Made by a program: the position numbers and the translations under genes. Below are positions 8,415 through 15,401 of a stretch of DNA of 64,000 nt, piece by piece. A model generated the notes under the pieces. That model made no database searches, was not told the origin of the DNA, and saw only the letters and a program-made list of their open reading frames with translations. Origin of the DNA: Natronomonas pharaonis DSM 2160 (GTDB lineage: Archaea; Halobacteriota; Halobacteria; Halobacteriales; Haloarculaceae); the NCBI RefSeq assembly GCF_000026045.1, contig NC_007426.1, positions 744,001-808,000 on the forward strand. Direction: 5' to 3'. Position 1 is the stretch's first letter, and each line of letters opens with the position of its first letter.

Positions 8415-9617
8415 TCAGTCGGCGCTGGCCGGTGGGCGGGTCCCCTGCCGCTCTGCTTCGTCGAGGTAACACTGCGGGTCGGGGCCGAAGAGGCCGTTCC
8501 CCGACGCCAGCGCCCGGAGCCGGGAGCCGCCGCGACAGATTTCTTTGTACTGGCAGTCGGCACACTTGCCGGTGAGGTTCTCCGGGCGGTTCCGGACCGC
8601 ACGGAGCAGGGGGTTCGACTCGTCTTCCCAGATATCCGAGAACGGCCGGTCGCGGACGTTGCCGAGGCTGTAGGTCCGCCAGAACTGCGTCGGGTGGACG
8701 TTCCCCAGACAGTCGACAGCGGCGACACGCTCGCCGGTGGGGTCGCCGCCGTTCTGTTCGAGCCGTTTGTAGACACGCTCGGCGGCTTCGTCTCCGAACT
8801 CCCGCCGGGCGTACTCGACAATGTACGCCGCGTCAGCGTAGTTGCCGACCAGTAGCGTCTCGATTTCGTCGCCGTTTCGGTGGGACCGCAGCGTCCGGTC
8901 GCAGATGCGCTTTACGACCTCGCGGCGTTCGGCGGCATCGAGGTCGATGTCGCTCAGCGTCTCGCCGCGGCCGCTGTAGGAGAGGTGGTAGAAGCAGAAC
9001 CGGTCGAGGCCGACATCGGTCAGGAGGTCGACGACGCCGTCGAGGTCGTCGACGTTCTGACCCGTGACGGTATACCGGAGCCCGGTCTTCAGCCCGACGT
9101 CAAGACAGGATTCGATGCCTTCGACGGCCGCTTGGAACGCCCCATCGACGCCGCGGAATTCGTCGTTGCGCTCGGCGAGGCCGTCGACTGAGACGCCGGC
9201 GTACGCGAGGCCAGCCTCCTTTAGCTCGCGAGCACGCTCCTCTGTCAGTAGCGTCCCGTTGGTCGACAGCACTGGCCTGATACCGGCGTCGGCGGCGTAG
9301 GCGACGAGCTCAGTGAGGTCTTCGCGAACCATCGGCTCGCCACCTGAAAAGAGCACGACCGGCGCACCGTAGTCGGCTAGGTCATCGAGCAGCCGCTTGC
9401 CCTCCGTCGTCGTCAGTTCGCCGGCTTTGGCCTCGGTTTCGGCGCCGGCATAGCAGTGTACGCACTTGAGGTTGCACCGGTTTGTCGTGTTCCAGACCAC
9501 GACCGGCCGCCGCTGGGGCTCCTCGGAGACCGGGTTGTCGGTACCCGTGTCGACGTTGTAGCGGAGCTGGTTGCCGTCAGCCGCGTGGTCACAAAGCAGC
9601 GTGCTGACCGAAATCAT
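8415..9617 (-). CDS. Radical SAM/SPASM protein, AhbC/NirJ-like
   Basis: 400 residues. The N-terminus MISVSTLLCD and then RPVVVWNTTNRCNLKCVHCY match the AhbC/NirJ pattern; C-X3-C-X2-C binds the radical SAM cluster. GGEP (SAM binding) follows at about residue 92. The C-terminal SPASM-type region has CADCQYKEICRGG and a last cysteine in PQC for an auxiliary 4Fe-4S cluster. AhbC removes acetate side chains from didecarboxysiroheme in the siroheme-dependent heme route used by archaea; the exact reaction here is inferred. Its ATG overlaps the stop of the upstream PaaB-like gene (ATGA), so the two are translationally coupled. Confidence 0.88.
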   Translation of the reverse strand: MISVSTLLCDHAADGNQLRYNVDTGTDNPVSEEPQRRPVVVWNTTNRCNLKCVHCYAGAETEAKAGELTTTEGKRLLDDLADYGAPVVLFSGGEPMVREDLTELVAYAADAGIRPVLSTNGTLLTEERARELKEAGLAYAGVSVDGLAERNDEFRGVDGAFQAAVEGIESCLDVGLKTGLRYTVTGQNVDDLDGVVDLLTDVGLDRFCFYHLSYSGRGETLSDIDLDAAERREVVKRICDRTLRSHRNGDEIETLLVGNYADAAYIVEYARREFGDEAAERVYKRLEQNGGDPTGERVAAVDCLGNVHPTQFWRTYSLGNVRDRPFSDIWEDESNPLLRAVRNRPENLTGKCADCQYKEICRGGSRLRALASGNGLFGPDPQCYLDEAERQGTRPPASAD

Positions 9618-9922
9618 CTGCTCTCACTCCCCGTTGCGGGTTCACCGTCGGCGGCGTCAGGCGTGACGGTCGGTGCGTCCTCTGTGAGCTCTGTCGTCGT
9701 ATAGCGGGTCACGTCGGCGCTGGGACAGACCCACACGTCCTCGGCGTACCACGCAAACAGGCGGCACGCCAGCTCGTATGCGCCGTCGGCGTCGGGGGCG
9801 CGAACGCTCCCGACGTGTCTGAGCGGGTCTTCGCTGTCGCTGCGGACGAACAGCTCCCATTCGCGGCCGTTCGGGGCACGGTCGCCGTCGTCGATTCGTC
9901 GTCGCTCCGTCCGTTCGACCAT
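9614..9922 (-). CDS. PaaB-like small partner of the radical SAM protein (Htur_1727-type family)
   Basis: 102 residues from the ATG at 9922. REWELFVRSDSEDPLRHVGS, then a VRAPDADGAYELACRLFAWY segment and EDVWVCPSADVTRY, recall the PaaB fold (W-E-V-F, R-H-V-G-S, A-P-D-A, W-V-x-P). To my recollection haloarchaeal members are catalogued as radical-SAM-partnered candidate RiPP precursors; the sequence looks like a folded domain rather than a leader-plus-core peptide. Overlaps the AhbC-like gene by 4 bp. A perfect CGAA-N4-TTCG palindrome lies 39 bp upstream. Confidence 0.82.
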   Translation of the reverse strand: MVERTERRRIDDGDRAPNGREWELFVRSDSEDPLRHVGSVRAPDADGAYELACRLFAWYAEDVWVCPSADVTRYTTTELTEDAPTVTPDAADGEPATGSESR

Positions 9923-9960
9923 ACACAAAGCTAGCGCCTCCGCGTCCAAAACCGCTCTCC

Positions 9961-9972
9961 CGAAGATGTTCG
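9961..9972. promoter_or_regulatory. NarO/DmsR-type palindrome upstream of the PaaB-like/AhbC-like operon
   Basis: CGAAGATGTTCG, an exact CGAA-N4-TTCG match, 39 bp before the ATG at 9922. A T-rich box (CGGTTTTGG on the minus strand) lies between it and the start. Confidence 0.75.
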
Positions 9973-9985
9973 TCTAATGTCGTGG

Positions 9986-11101
9986 CTACCTGTCGGCGGC
10001 CGCCTGCCGGTCCGGAAGCGGGCCGTCGTACCCGGACGGCCGGTAGGCACACAGCGGGTCGCTCGCCAGCGGGTCACCAGTCACCGCGTACGCCCGCGAG
10101 CGGCTGCCGCCGCAGACGTGTCGAAACTCGCAGGCCCCGCATTTGCCCTTCAGACGGTCTCTGTCCCGCAGCGACTCGAAGAGCGTCGAATCCTGATACA
10201 GGGAAACGAGGTCGCTGTCAGTGACGTTGCCGGCTGATTTCGGAAGGAACCCTGAGGGGAACAGCTCACCAGTATGTGAGACGAACGCGAAGCCGTCCCC
10301 GGCAATGATGCCGCCGCGGCGGCCGATGGCGTCCGCGTCGGGAGCGTCGGTCGCCGACCCGTTCCGCTGGAGCGCGACGCGCCGGTAGTGCGGTGCTTCC
10401 GTCGTCTTGACACCGAAGGGAGCCGCCTCGGAGACGTCCTGTAGCCACTCCAGCACTGATTCGGCCCGCTCCGGCTGGATAGGGTCAAGTATCTGCCCTC
10501 TGCCCACGGGAACGAGGAAGAAGACCGACCACAGGACTGCCCCGACCTCTGCGACGAACTCCCGGACGGCCGGGAGCGTCTCAACCGTCGTCGCACAGAC
10601 GGTCGTGTTTGTTTGTAGTGGGATGCCCGCATCGCGGGCGGCCTCGGCGGCCTCACGAGTCCGCTCGAAGCTCCCCGCTTCGCCGCGAAACCGGTCGTGG
10701 GCCGTCGCTGGGGCGTCGACACTGAGTGCCATCCGCTGGAGCCCGGCATCGACCAGCGCCGCAATGTTGTCCGGTGTCAACGCTTCGGTTCCACTCGGTG
10801 TCAGTGTCATCCGCAGCCCCTGTTTGGTCCCATAGCGGACCAACTCGACGAGGTCATCGCGTTTCATCGGGTCGCCACCCGAAAGAACGACCAGCTGGCC
10901 GTCGCCGAACTCGGCCGCCGAATCGAGCAGCCGCTTTCCCTCCGCCGTCGTTAGCTCATCGGGATGGCGGCTCGGCTTCGCGTCGGCCCGACAGTGGTCG
11001 CAGGCGAGTTCACATGCCTGCGTTACCTCCCAGATGAGAACGAACGGCCGCTGGGACGTGTCGATGTCGCGTGGAGAGGGGATGGGGGCGCCGGTGCTCA
11101 T
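9986..11101 (-). CDS. Radical SAM/SPASM protein, AhbD-like (TIGR04053/BA_1875-like)
   Basis: 371 residues. RPFVLIWEVTQACELACDHC carries the C-X3-C-X2-C cluster motif, followed by LSGGDPM and TLTPSGTEALTP. The C-terminus has CGACEFRHVCGGSRSRAY and PLCAYRP, a SPASM-like set of cysteines. This group includes AhbD-like heme synthases, which decarboxylate two propionates of iron-coproporphyrin III to give heme b; assignment is by family resemblance. It faces the DUF2249 gene at 11190, with one palindrome about equidistant from both starts (40 and 38 bp). Confidence 0.87.
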   Translation of the reverse strand: MSTGAPIPSPRDIDTSQRPFVLIWEVTQACELACDHCRADAKPSRHPDELTTAEGKRLLDSAAEFGDGQLVVLSGGDPMKRDDLVELVRYGTKQGLRMTLTPSGTEALTPDNIAALVDAGLQRMALSVDAPATAHDRFRGEAGSFERTREAAEAARDAGIPLQTNTTVCATTVETLPAVREFVAEVGAVLWSVFFLVPVGRGQILDPIQPERAESVLEWLQDVSEAAPFGVKTTEAPHYRRVALQRNGSATDAPDADAIGRRGGIIAGDGFAFVSHTGELFPSGFLPKSAGNVTDSDLVSLYQDSTLFESLRDRDRLKGKCGACEFRHVCGGSRSRAYAVTGDPLASDPLCAYRPSGYDGPLPDRQAAADR

Positions 11102-11139
11102 TGTCGGCGGTTACGGCTGCCAGCCTTGAGAAGCCCTTC

Positions 11140-11153
11140 CCGAACGGGTTCGG
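11140..11153. promoter_or_regulatory. Shared NarO/DmsR-type palindrome between the AhbD-like and DUF2249 genes
   Basis: CCGAACGGGTTCGG. It is 40 bp from the minus-strand ATG at 11101 and 38 bp from the plus-strand ATG at 11190, so one site could drive both divergent promoters. Confidence 0.75.
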
Positions 11154-11189
11154 CGAAAGTCACTGGATACCGACGACCCAACTGACGGT

Positions 11190-11471
11190 ATGTCGGAAAG
11201 CGAGTCGTTTCCGGTGGAAACGTGGCTCGACCAGCTTGGCGGCCCCGTTGACGTGCCCATGTCGTTTCTCGACGCCCGCGAGCTACCGCCGCCGGAGCCG
11301 CTCTCGCAGACGTTGGAGCGGCTCCCGGAGCTCGACGACGAGACCGTCTTCGTTCAGTTGAACGACCGGGAGCCGCAGTTCCTCTATCCGAAGCTCGACG
11401 AGCGGGGCTACACGTACGAGACGATGTCTGTCGACGACGGCGTCGTGACGGCGATTTGGCTGAGCGCGTAG
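11190..11471 (+). CDS. DUF2249 (TusA-like) protein
   Basis: 93 residues. The core VPMSFLDARELPPPEPL followed by LDDETVFVQLNDREPQFLYP fits DUF2249, a TusA-like alpha/beta fold often found near nitrite, nitric oxide and sulfur metabolism genes in haloarchaea and denitrifying bacteria. The TusA active cysteine is absent. Paired with a second DUF2249 gene on the other strand 38 bp beyond its stop. Confidence 0.85.
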   Translation: MSESESFPVETWLDQLGGPVDVPMSFLDARELPPPEPLSQTLERLPELDDETVFVQLNDREPQFLYPKLDERGYTYETMSVDDGVVTAIWLSA

Positions 11472-11509
11472 CGCTGTCCGGCTGCTACGCTGAAAAATAC
11501 GCCGGTCGG

Positions 11510-11740
11510 CTAGTGTTTCGGGAAGTGTGCCCGGAACTCGTTCGGTGACGCCTGCTCGACCTCGTAGCCGTCGGCGTCGAACGACTCAACCTCCGCCTGA
11601 AACTCATAGAACAGCGGCTTCGGCTCGTGGTCGTTGACGATGGTCAGCGTTTCGCCGGCCGCCAACGCCTCGAAGGCAGCGTGTATCTTCGGATGCCGGT
11701 CCGACGGCGGGATGTCACGAACGTCGAGTGTTTCGCCCAT
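11510..11740 (-). CDS. DUF2249 (TusA-like) protein
   Basis: 76 residues, almost exactly the domain: LDVRDIPPSDRHPKIHAAFE and TLTIVNDHEPKPLFYEF, with conserved N-D-H-E-P-K-P-L. No cysteine. The motif recalls redox or metal-binding DUF2249 proteins fused to hemerythrin-like domains elsewhere. A near-perfect CGAA-N4-TTCG palindrome (last base changed) sits 41 bp upstream, linking it to the rest of the redox island. Confidence 0.87.
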   Translation of the reverse strand: MGETLDVRDIPPSDRHPKIHAAFEALAAGETLTIVNDHEPKPLFYEFQAEVESFDADGYEVEQASPNEFRAHFPKH

Positions 11741-11780
11741 ACAGTGACGCGTAGCCGCCCCGTAGTCGACGGTCTATCGC

Positions 11781-11792
11781 CGAACATATTCA
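11781..11792. promoter_or_regulatory. Imperfect NarO/DmsR-type palindrome upstream of DUF2249
   Basis: CGAACATATTCA: seven of the eight conserved bases. The CGAACATATTC core equals that at 8397-8407 read on the minus strand. Distance to the ATG at 11740 is 41 bp. Confidence 0.6.
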
Positions 11793-11883
11793 CGCCGATG
11801 GGCGGCGCGTGTCGCTTTCTCATACGTCGGGAATCGCGGCGGCCGTTTTATATGAGGGGCGTGAACCGCAAACTGAGACGCCC

Positions 11884-12084
11884 ATGACCGATATGTCGAG
11901 CTCCCAGGCGAGCGGCACCGACGAGGCGATGCGTCCGCACACGCTTGAGGCGATTCCCGCCGACGCGGACGACGCCTGCGGCGAGTACACGTTCGTGCCC
12001 CGGGACGCGGAGGGCGACGAGCGGCTCACGCGATGGCTAACAGCCGAGGAAGACGCCATCGTAGACCTCTCCGAGTGGCGCTAG
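11884..12084 (+). CDS. Small acidic haloarchaeal protein (DUF7511-like)
   Basis: 66 residues from the ATG at 11884. Conserved-looking C-terminus with CGEYTFVPRDAEGDERLTRW, then AEEDAIVDLSEWR. A TATA-like box (TTTTATAT, 11846-11853) lies 31 bp upstream and supports this start over the upstream frame opening at 11809. Function unknown; a cytoplasmic small protein in the redox island. Confidence 0.8.
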   Translation: MTDMSSSQASGTDEAMRPHTLEAIPADADDACGEYTFVPRDAEGDERLTRWLTAEEDAIVDLSEWR

Positions 12085-12109
12085 CCGGCAACATATATAA
12101 AATCCCCTG

Positions 12110-12121
12110 GGAACGTGTTCT
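12110..12121. promoter_or_regulatory. Weak GAA-N4-TTC palindrome
   Basis: GGAACGTGTTCT: the inner GAA-N4-TTC of the palindrome family, but the outer bases differ. It is 47 bp before the ATG at 12168, with a TATA-like ACTATAAC (12137-12144) between. It may belong to the same regulon, with lower certainty. Confidence 0.35.
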
Positions 12122-12167
12122 CCCTACCTCGCAAATACTATAACCGCCCCGGGCCGTTGCTCCGGGT

Positions 12168-12614
12168 ATGGCAATCGACCGCCGGACCGAGATGTCCTCC
12201 GAGGAAACCGACGAGTTTCTCGGGACCCACGAGACGGGGGTGCTCTCCCTCGCACGGTCGGACGAGCCGTACTCGATTCCGATATCCTACGGCTACGACC
12301 AGTCGGACAGGCAGTTCTACATGCGGCTTATTTCGACCCCACAGAGCGAAAAGCGGCAGTTTCTCGATTCCGCTCCCGACGCCCGTCTCGTTGTCTACGA
12401 TGAGGCCGACGACACGTACCGAAGCGTCATCGCGACCGGCGTGCTTGAGCGTGTCGACCCGGACGAACTGACGGCCGACGACATCCGGCAGTACGGCGAC
12501 GCGAGGCGGCCGCTGTTCGAAATCTGGCCACAGCAGAAAGGGAACCTCGATATCGAACTGTACCGTCTCGTTCCCGAATCCCTCAGCGGGCGCGTTGTCG
12601 TCGTCTCACGCTGA
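12168..12614 (+). CDS. Pyridoxamine 5'-phosphate oxidase-family flavin-binding protein
   Basis: 148 residues. The split-barrel pattern is visible: MSSEETDEFLGTHETGVLSL, then PYSIPISYGYDQSDRQFYMR, KRQFLDSAPDARLVVYDE and the closing VIATGVLERV. Such proteins bind FMN or F420 and often act as small redox enzymes. The substrate is unknown. Own TATA-like box 28 bp upstream. Confidence 0.85.
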   Translation: MAIDRRTEMSSEETDEFLGTHETGVLSLARSDEPYSIPISYGYDQSDRQFYMRLISTPQSEKRQFLDSAPDARLVVYDEADDTYRSVIATGVLERVDPDELTADDIRQYGDARRPLFEIWPQQKGNLDIELYRLVPESLSGRVVVVSR

Positions 12615-12627
12615 ACGGCCACGCTAC

Positions 12628-12780
12628 CTACCGTGTCGCCTCGGAGGTCGACTCGAACGCCGCCTTCTCGACGCCCGTTGTACAGACTGGACAGCCGCTG
12701 GAGAGAATTGCCTCGCGCATCGAGCCGTTGACCTCGATTTCTTGGCCGCAGCCCGGACAACTGAAGATATACTCACTCAT
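12628..12780 (-). CDS. 50-residue zinc-ribbon protein
   Basis: Very short gene with two CxxC knuckles: FSCPGCGQEIEV near the N-terminus and SSGCPVCTTGV near residue 30. It resembles the zinc ribbon at 14.2 kb (C-P-x-C, M-R-x-A-[IL]-L, G-C-x-V-C, AF), so the two are paralogues. The upstream region holds a palindromic TATA-like element around 12823-12836. Probable DUF7560-like family; nucleic acid or protein binding is a guess. Confidence 0.8.
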   Translation of the reverse strand: MSEYIFSCPGCGQEIEVNGSMREAILSSGCPVCTTGVEKAAFESTSEATR

Positions 12781-12902
12781 TGTTGTGCTCTATGCTGTGT
12801 GTAGTCCGGTGTCCGGTCGCGGCCGATAAATATCGGTCGTCTGCCGGCCGCCTCCGTCCGACAGCAGCCGCCGATGCGATTTCTGTACCACTGTTTCCTC
12901 CA

Positions 12903-13091
12903 TCAGTCGTGTTCGACGTCGATATCCGGGTATGTATCGTCAAGTCCGTCTTCCGCTTGGAACTCCGTCTGTGGCTCGTCGTCGACGAGCCGGCTCCCCG
13001 TTCCACCATCCTCCTGTTGCCGCTCAGTGACGGATGTCTCGCCGGTCACTGAAAGGAAAAGCGAGCGCGCGTCGCGTTCGCGCTCTGCCAT
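12903..13091 (-). CDS. Small acidic hypothetical protein coupled to an HTH gene
   Basis: 62 residues from the ATG at 13091; a TTG start at 13097 overlapping the upstream stop is the alternative. Starts with Arg/Glu-rich AERERDARSLFLSVTGET followed by VTERQQED, ending in an acidic tail. No recognised domain. It follows the HTH gene so closely (2 bp) that the two must be co-transcribed, which suggests a partner or modulator role. Confidence 0.7.
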   Translation of the reverse strand: MAERERDARSLFLSVTGETSVTERQQEDGGTGSRLVDDEPQTEFQAEDGLDDTYPDIDVEHD

Positions 13092-13093
13092 CC

Positions 13094-13471
13094 TCAATCA
13101 CCCGTGGCAGGCGACGCAGTTGCCCGCGAGATGCCGACGGTCACGCCCTCCGACTCACACAGCGAAATCGTCACGTCGTCGAAGGTTCGGCGATACTCGC
13201 TTGCGTGTTTTCCGTTCGTGCTGATTCGGACCCGCTCTTCGAGGAGCCCGGCGTCCGTCAGTTGCTCGACTTTTCGGTAGGTCGTCGACCGCGGAATGTC
13301 GCACCGCTCTGTGAGCTCTTGTGCGGTCAGCGCCTCGTCCGTTGTCGCTTCGAGCAGCGCCCGACAGTCCGGGTCCTCAAGCGCCGCGAGGACTGCTTCG
13401 CAGTCGCCCGGCGTCGCCGTGTCACGTTGCGTCGTTCGCGTGGGGTCGTTCCGATGGAGTTCCGCTGACAT
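13094..13471 (-). CDS. Winged-helix transcriptional regulator (ArsR/TrmB-like HTH)
   Basis: 125 residues from the ATG at 13471. CEAVLAALEDPDCRALLEAT, then LTAQELTERCDIPRSTTYR (HTH) and KVEQLTDAGLLEERVRI (wing) are typical of the haloarchaeal winged-helix family. The C-terminal half has GKHASEYRRTFDDVTISLCE. A TATA-like ATTATGC lies 27 bp upstream. Divergent from the second NarO/DmsR-like regulator over a 124-bp spacer. Confidence 0.88.
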   Translation of the reverse strand: MSAELHRNDPTRTTQRDTATPGDCEAVLAALEDPDCRALLEATTDEALTAQELTERCDIPRSTTYRKVEQLTDAGLLEERVRISTNGKHASEYRRTFDDVTISLCESEGVTVGISRATASPATGD

Positions 13472-13595
13472 AGTTGTACGATAGAGGTAGATGACTGCAT
13501 AATGTGACCCCAAGTATACGGGTAGTTTTAAAACGGGTCGGATGAATCCCGCACCCGGGGACAGACTTAGGTGGCCCCTTGCATAAGACGCGGTG

Positions 13596-14243
13596 ATGAG
13601 CGCGGGAATTCGTGCTGAGGTCCGCGTCGACGGTGGCGGGAGCTGTCCGGTCGCCGTCGCGTCCGCAGACGCCGGCACGCCGACGTATTCGGTCGCCCGC
13701 AGCGTCACCGGAAGCGACCCCGACCGCGTCACCGAGGAGTTCATGCTCGCCGCCGAGGGAACGCCTGACGCCGGAACTGACCTCGAAGCCGTCTTCGACT
13801 ACGGTTCGAAGACGATGTACCGGTTCTCCCGCGAACGCGGTGTCGGCTGCCCCTGTGAGGTAATCGAGGTGGAGGACTGTCCTGTCGTCGACATCCACAC
13901 GCGGGACGGGAACCTCCACCTCGTCTTCCATGCGGCCGACATGGAGACGCTGCAGGAGGTCATTTTCTCGCTCCGAGAGCGGTTTCCCTCCGTCGACGTA
14001 CAGCGGCTCCTCCGTGACCAACACGAGGCACCCGAGGACAACCTGATACTCCTCGACCGGAGTCGGTTGACCGACCGACAGCGCGAGGTGCTGGAGACTG
14101 CCCACGAGATGGGCTACTTCGAACATCCCATGGGCGCAAACGCCGGCGAGGTCGCCGACGAACTCGATATCACCACCTCGACATTCTCCGAACACCTCGC
14201 GGCCGCACAGTCGAAGCTACTTGACGCTATTCTGGATGCGTAG
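13596..14243 (+). CDS. NarO/DmsR-type redox-sensing HTH_10 regulator (paralogue 2)
   Basis: 215 residues from the ATG at 13596 (a GTG directly before it is possible). Cysteines at 17, 85, 87 and 95 give C-Xn-C-X-C-X7-C, as in the paralogue at 7.2 kb. The C-terminal HTH_10 reads LTDRQREVLETAHEMGYFEH, then GANAGEVADELDI; the match to paralogue 1 is nearly complete apart from the recognition helix (TTSTFSEHL against NSATLRGHL), so DNA targets may differ. Candidate oxygen- or DMSO/nitrate-responsive activator. Confidence 0.88.
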   Translation: MSAGIRAEVRVDGGGSCPVAVASADAGTPTYSVARSVTGSDPDRVTEEFMLAAEGTPDAGTDLEAVFDYGSKTMYRFSRERGVGCPCEVIEVEDCPVVDIHTRDGNLHLVFHAADMETLQEVIFSLRERFPSVDVQRLLRDQHEAPEDNLILLDRSRLTDRQREVLETAHEMGYFEHPMGANAGEVADELDITTSTFSEHLAAAQSKLLDAILDA

Positions 14244-14430
14244 GGTGTCTCGCCTCCGGCGCGCTTTCGCGTCTCCCGGTGGCAACGGTACCGAAGGCGT
14301 CGGCAGATACCGCCGCCCCACAGACGACACACCCCTCGTCCAGCAGCGCCGTCCGCATCGGCGGCGTCACCGGAACCTCGCTGCGGCACTCCGGACAGAC
14401 GAACGTCGCGTCGGCGTCGCCTTGACTCAT
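14227..14430 (-). CDS. Small zinc-ribbon protein
   Basis: 67 residues from the ATG at 14430. FVCPECRSEVPVTPPMRTAL and EGCVVCGAAVSADAF hold the two CxxC pairs; paralogue of the 50-residue protein at 12.6 kb but with a longer tail. The 3' end overlaps the end of the convergent NarO/DmsR-like gene by 17 bp. A TATA-like CCTATAGG lies about 25 bp upstream. Confidence 0.8.
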   Translation of the reverse strand: MSQGDADATFVCPECRSEVPVTPPMRTALLDEGCVVCGAAVSADAFGTVATGRRESAPEARHPTHPE

Positions 14431-14481
14431 ACATACCACTACGGCAAGCCTCCCTATAGGGGCGACAGTTCTTCCCACCCG

Positions 14482-14498
14482 GCGGGAACGGTTCCCGC
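14482..14498. promoter_or_regulatory. Perfect 17-bp inverted repeat between divergent genes
   Basis: GCGGGAAC-G-GTTCCCGC, 8-bp arms around one base, about 52 bp from each of the divergent starts at 14430 and 14550. Form and position fit an operator for a dimeric regulator. It shares GAAC/GTTC half-sites with the CGAA-N4-TTCG boxes, but the spacing is different. Confidence 0.5.
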
Positions 14499-14549
14499 TG
14501 ACTTGCTGTGAACACAGGGTTTACGCCGGTGACTCACGAACCGACGCCC

Positions 14550-14798
14550 ATGCCAGAAGTCGAAGTGTCGCTTCCCGACCGTATCGACAGTGAAATCGCC
14601 CGACTCGTCGACCAGGGCGAGTTCCTCAACCGCGAGCAGGCCGTCGAGGAACTGCTCTCGATGGGCGTTTCCGCGTACGCGCCCTCGGACTCGTCCGACG
14701 AACCGGCCGACGAGGATATTTTCACCCAGATGACAGACGATCAGCAGGACCCGGCCGCCCGCGAGGACGACCCGCAGGGCGACGAGTACACCTTCTGA
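14550..14798 (+). CDS. Ribbon-helix-helix-like small protein (DUF7120-like)
   Basis: 82 residues from the ATG at 14550, preceded by a TATA-like GGTTTACG 26-32 bp upstream. PEVEVSLPDRIDSEIARLVD, then GEFLNREQAVEELLSMGVSAY has the beta strand plus two helices of CopG/ribbon-helix-helix proteins; the acidic C-terminus ends DEYTF. Probably a DNA-binding or antitoxin-like regulator; no toxin gene is adjacent. Confidence 0.82.
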   Translation: MPEVEVSLPDRIDSEIARLVDQGEFLNREQAVEELLSMGVSAYAPSDSSDEPADEDIFTQMTDDQQDPAAREDDPQGDEYTF

Positions 14799-14873
14799 TA
14801 CTGTCGGAGCTTTCGGCCGGCTTTTCGGAGACGGAAGCATTCAAACCGCCAACGGCCTACTCTCCCGGTAGTT

Positions 14874-15401
14874 ATGAGCACGACCGCACTCGCCGTCTCC
14901 GCAGCGATGGAGTTCTTCCCGCGGGGTATCTCTCACTACCTCGTCGGGGGATTGCTCATCGGGCTCGGGACCGTTGTTATCTATCTCGGGACCGGTATCA
15001 TCGCCGGCGCGAGCACGTTCCTTGAATCGACGCTGTCCTACGTTTCGAAACAGGACCGGTTCCAGCAGCCGCGCTTTGTCGGCTCCCGCGACTGGCGTAT
15101 CGTTTTCACACTGAGCATCGTCGCCGGAGCCGCCGTGTACGCTATCGGCTTTCAGGGCGAGGCGTGGTCGCTTTCGGGGAGTGTCTGGACGACCGAGGTT
15201 GAAGCGTGGCGGCTGTTTGTCGGCGGGCTCCTCGTCGGCGTCGGCACCCGTCTCGGAAAGGGCTGTACCTCCGGCCACGGCATCTGCGGTGTCGGCTCCG
15301 TCTCGACAACCTCGATACTCAACGTCGGCATCTTCATGGTCATCGCCATCGGCACCGCGCTTGCCATGGTCGCGCTCGGACAGGGGGTGTCACCGGTATG
15401 A
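14874..15401 (+). CDS. YeeE/YedE-type membrane transporter, half 1
   Basis: 175 residues, about four hydrophobic segments. Hallmark GTRLGKGCTSGHGICGVGS with the conserved cysteines of the thiosulfate/sulfur-transport YeeE family. The second half is encoded by the next gene, overlapping by ATGA, so the two chains probably form one transporter of reduced sulfur. Position next to DUF2249/TusA-like genes fits sulfur trafficking. Confidence 0.88.
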   Translation: MSTTALAVSAAMEFFPRGISHYLVGGLLIGLGTVVIYLGTGIIAGASTFLESTLSYVSKQDRFQQPRFVGSRDWRIVFTLSIVAGAAVYAIGFQGEAWSLSGSVWTTEVEAWRLFVGGLLVGVGTRLGKGCTSGHGICGVGSVSTTSILNVGIFMVIAIGTALAMVALGQGVSPV

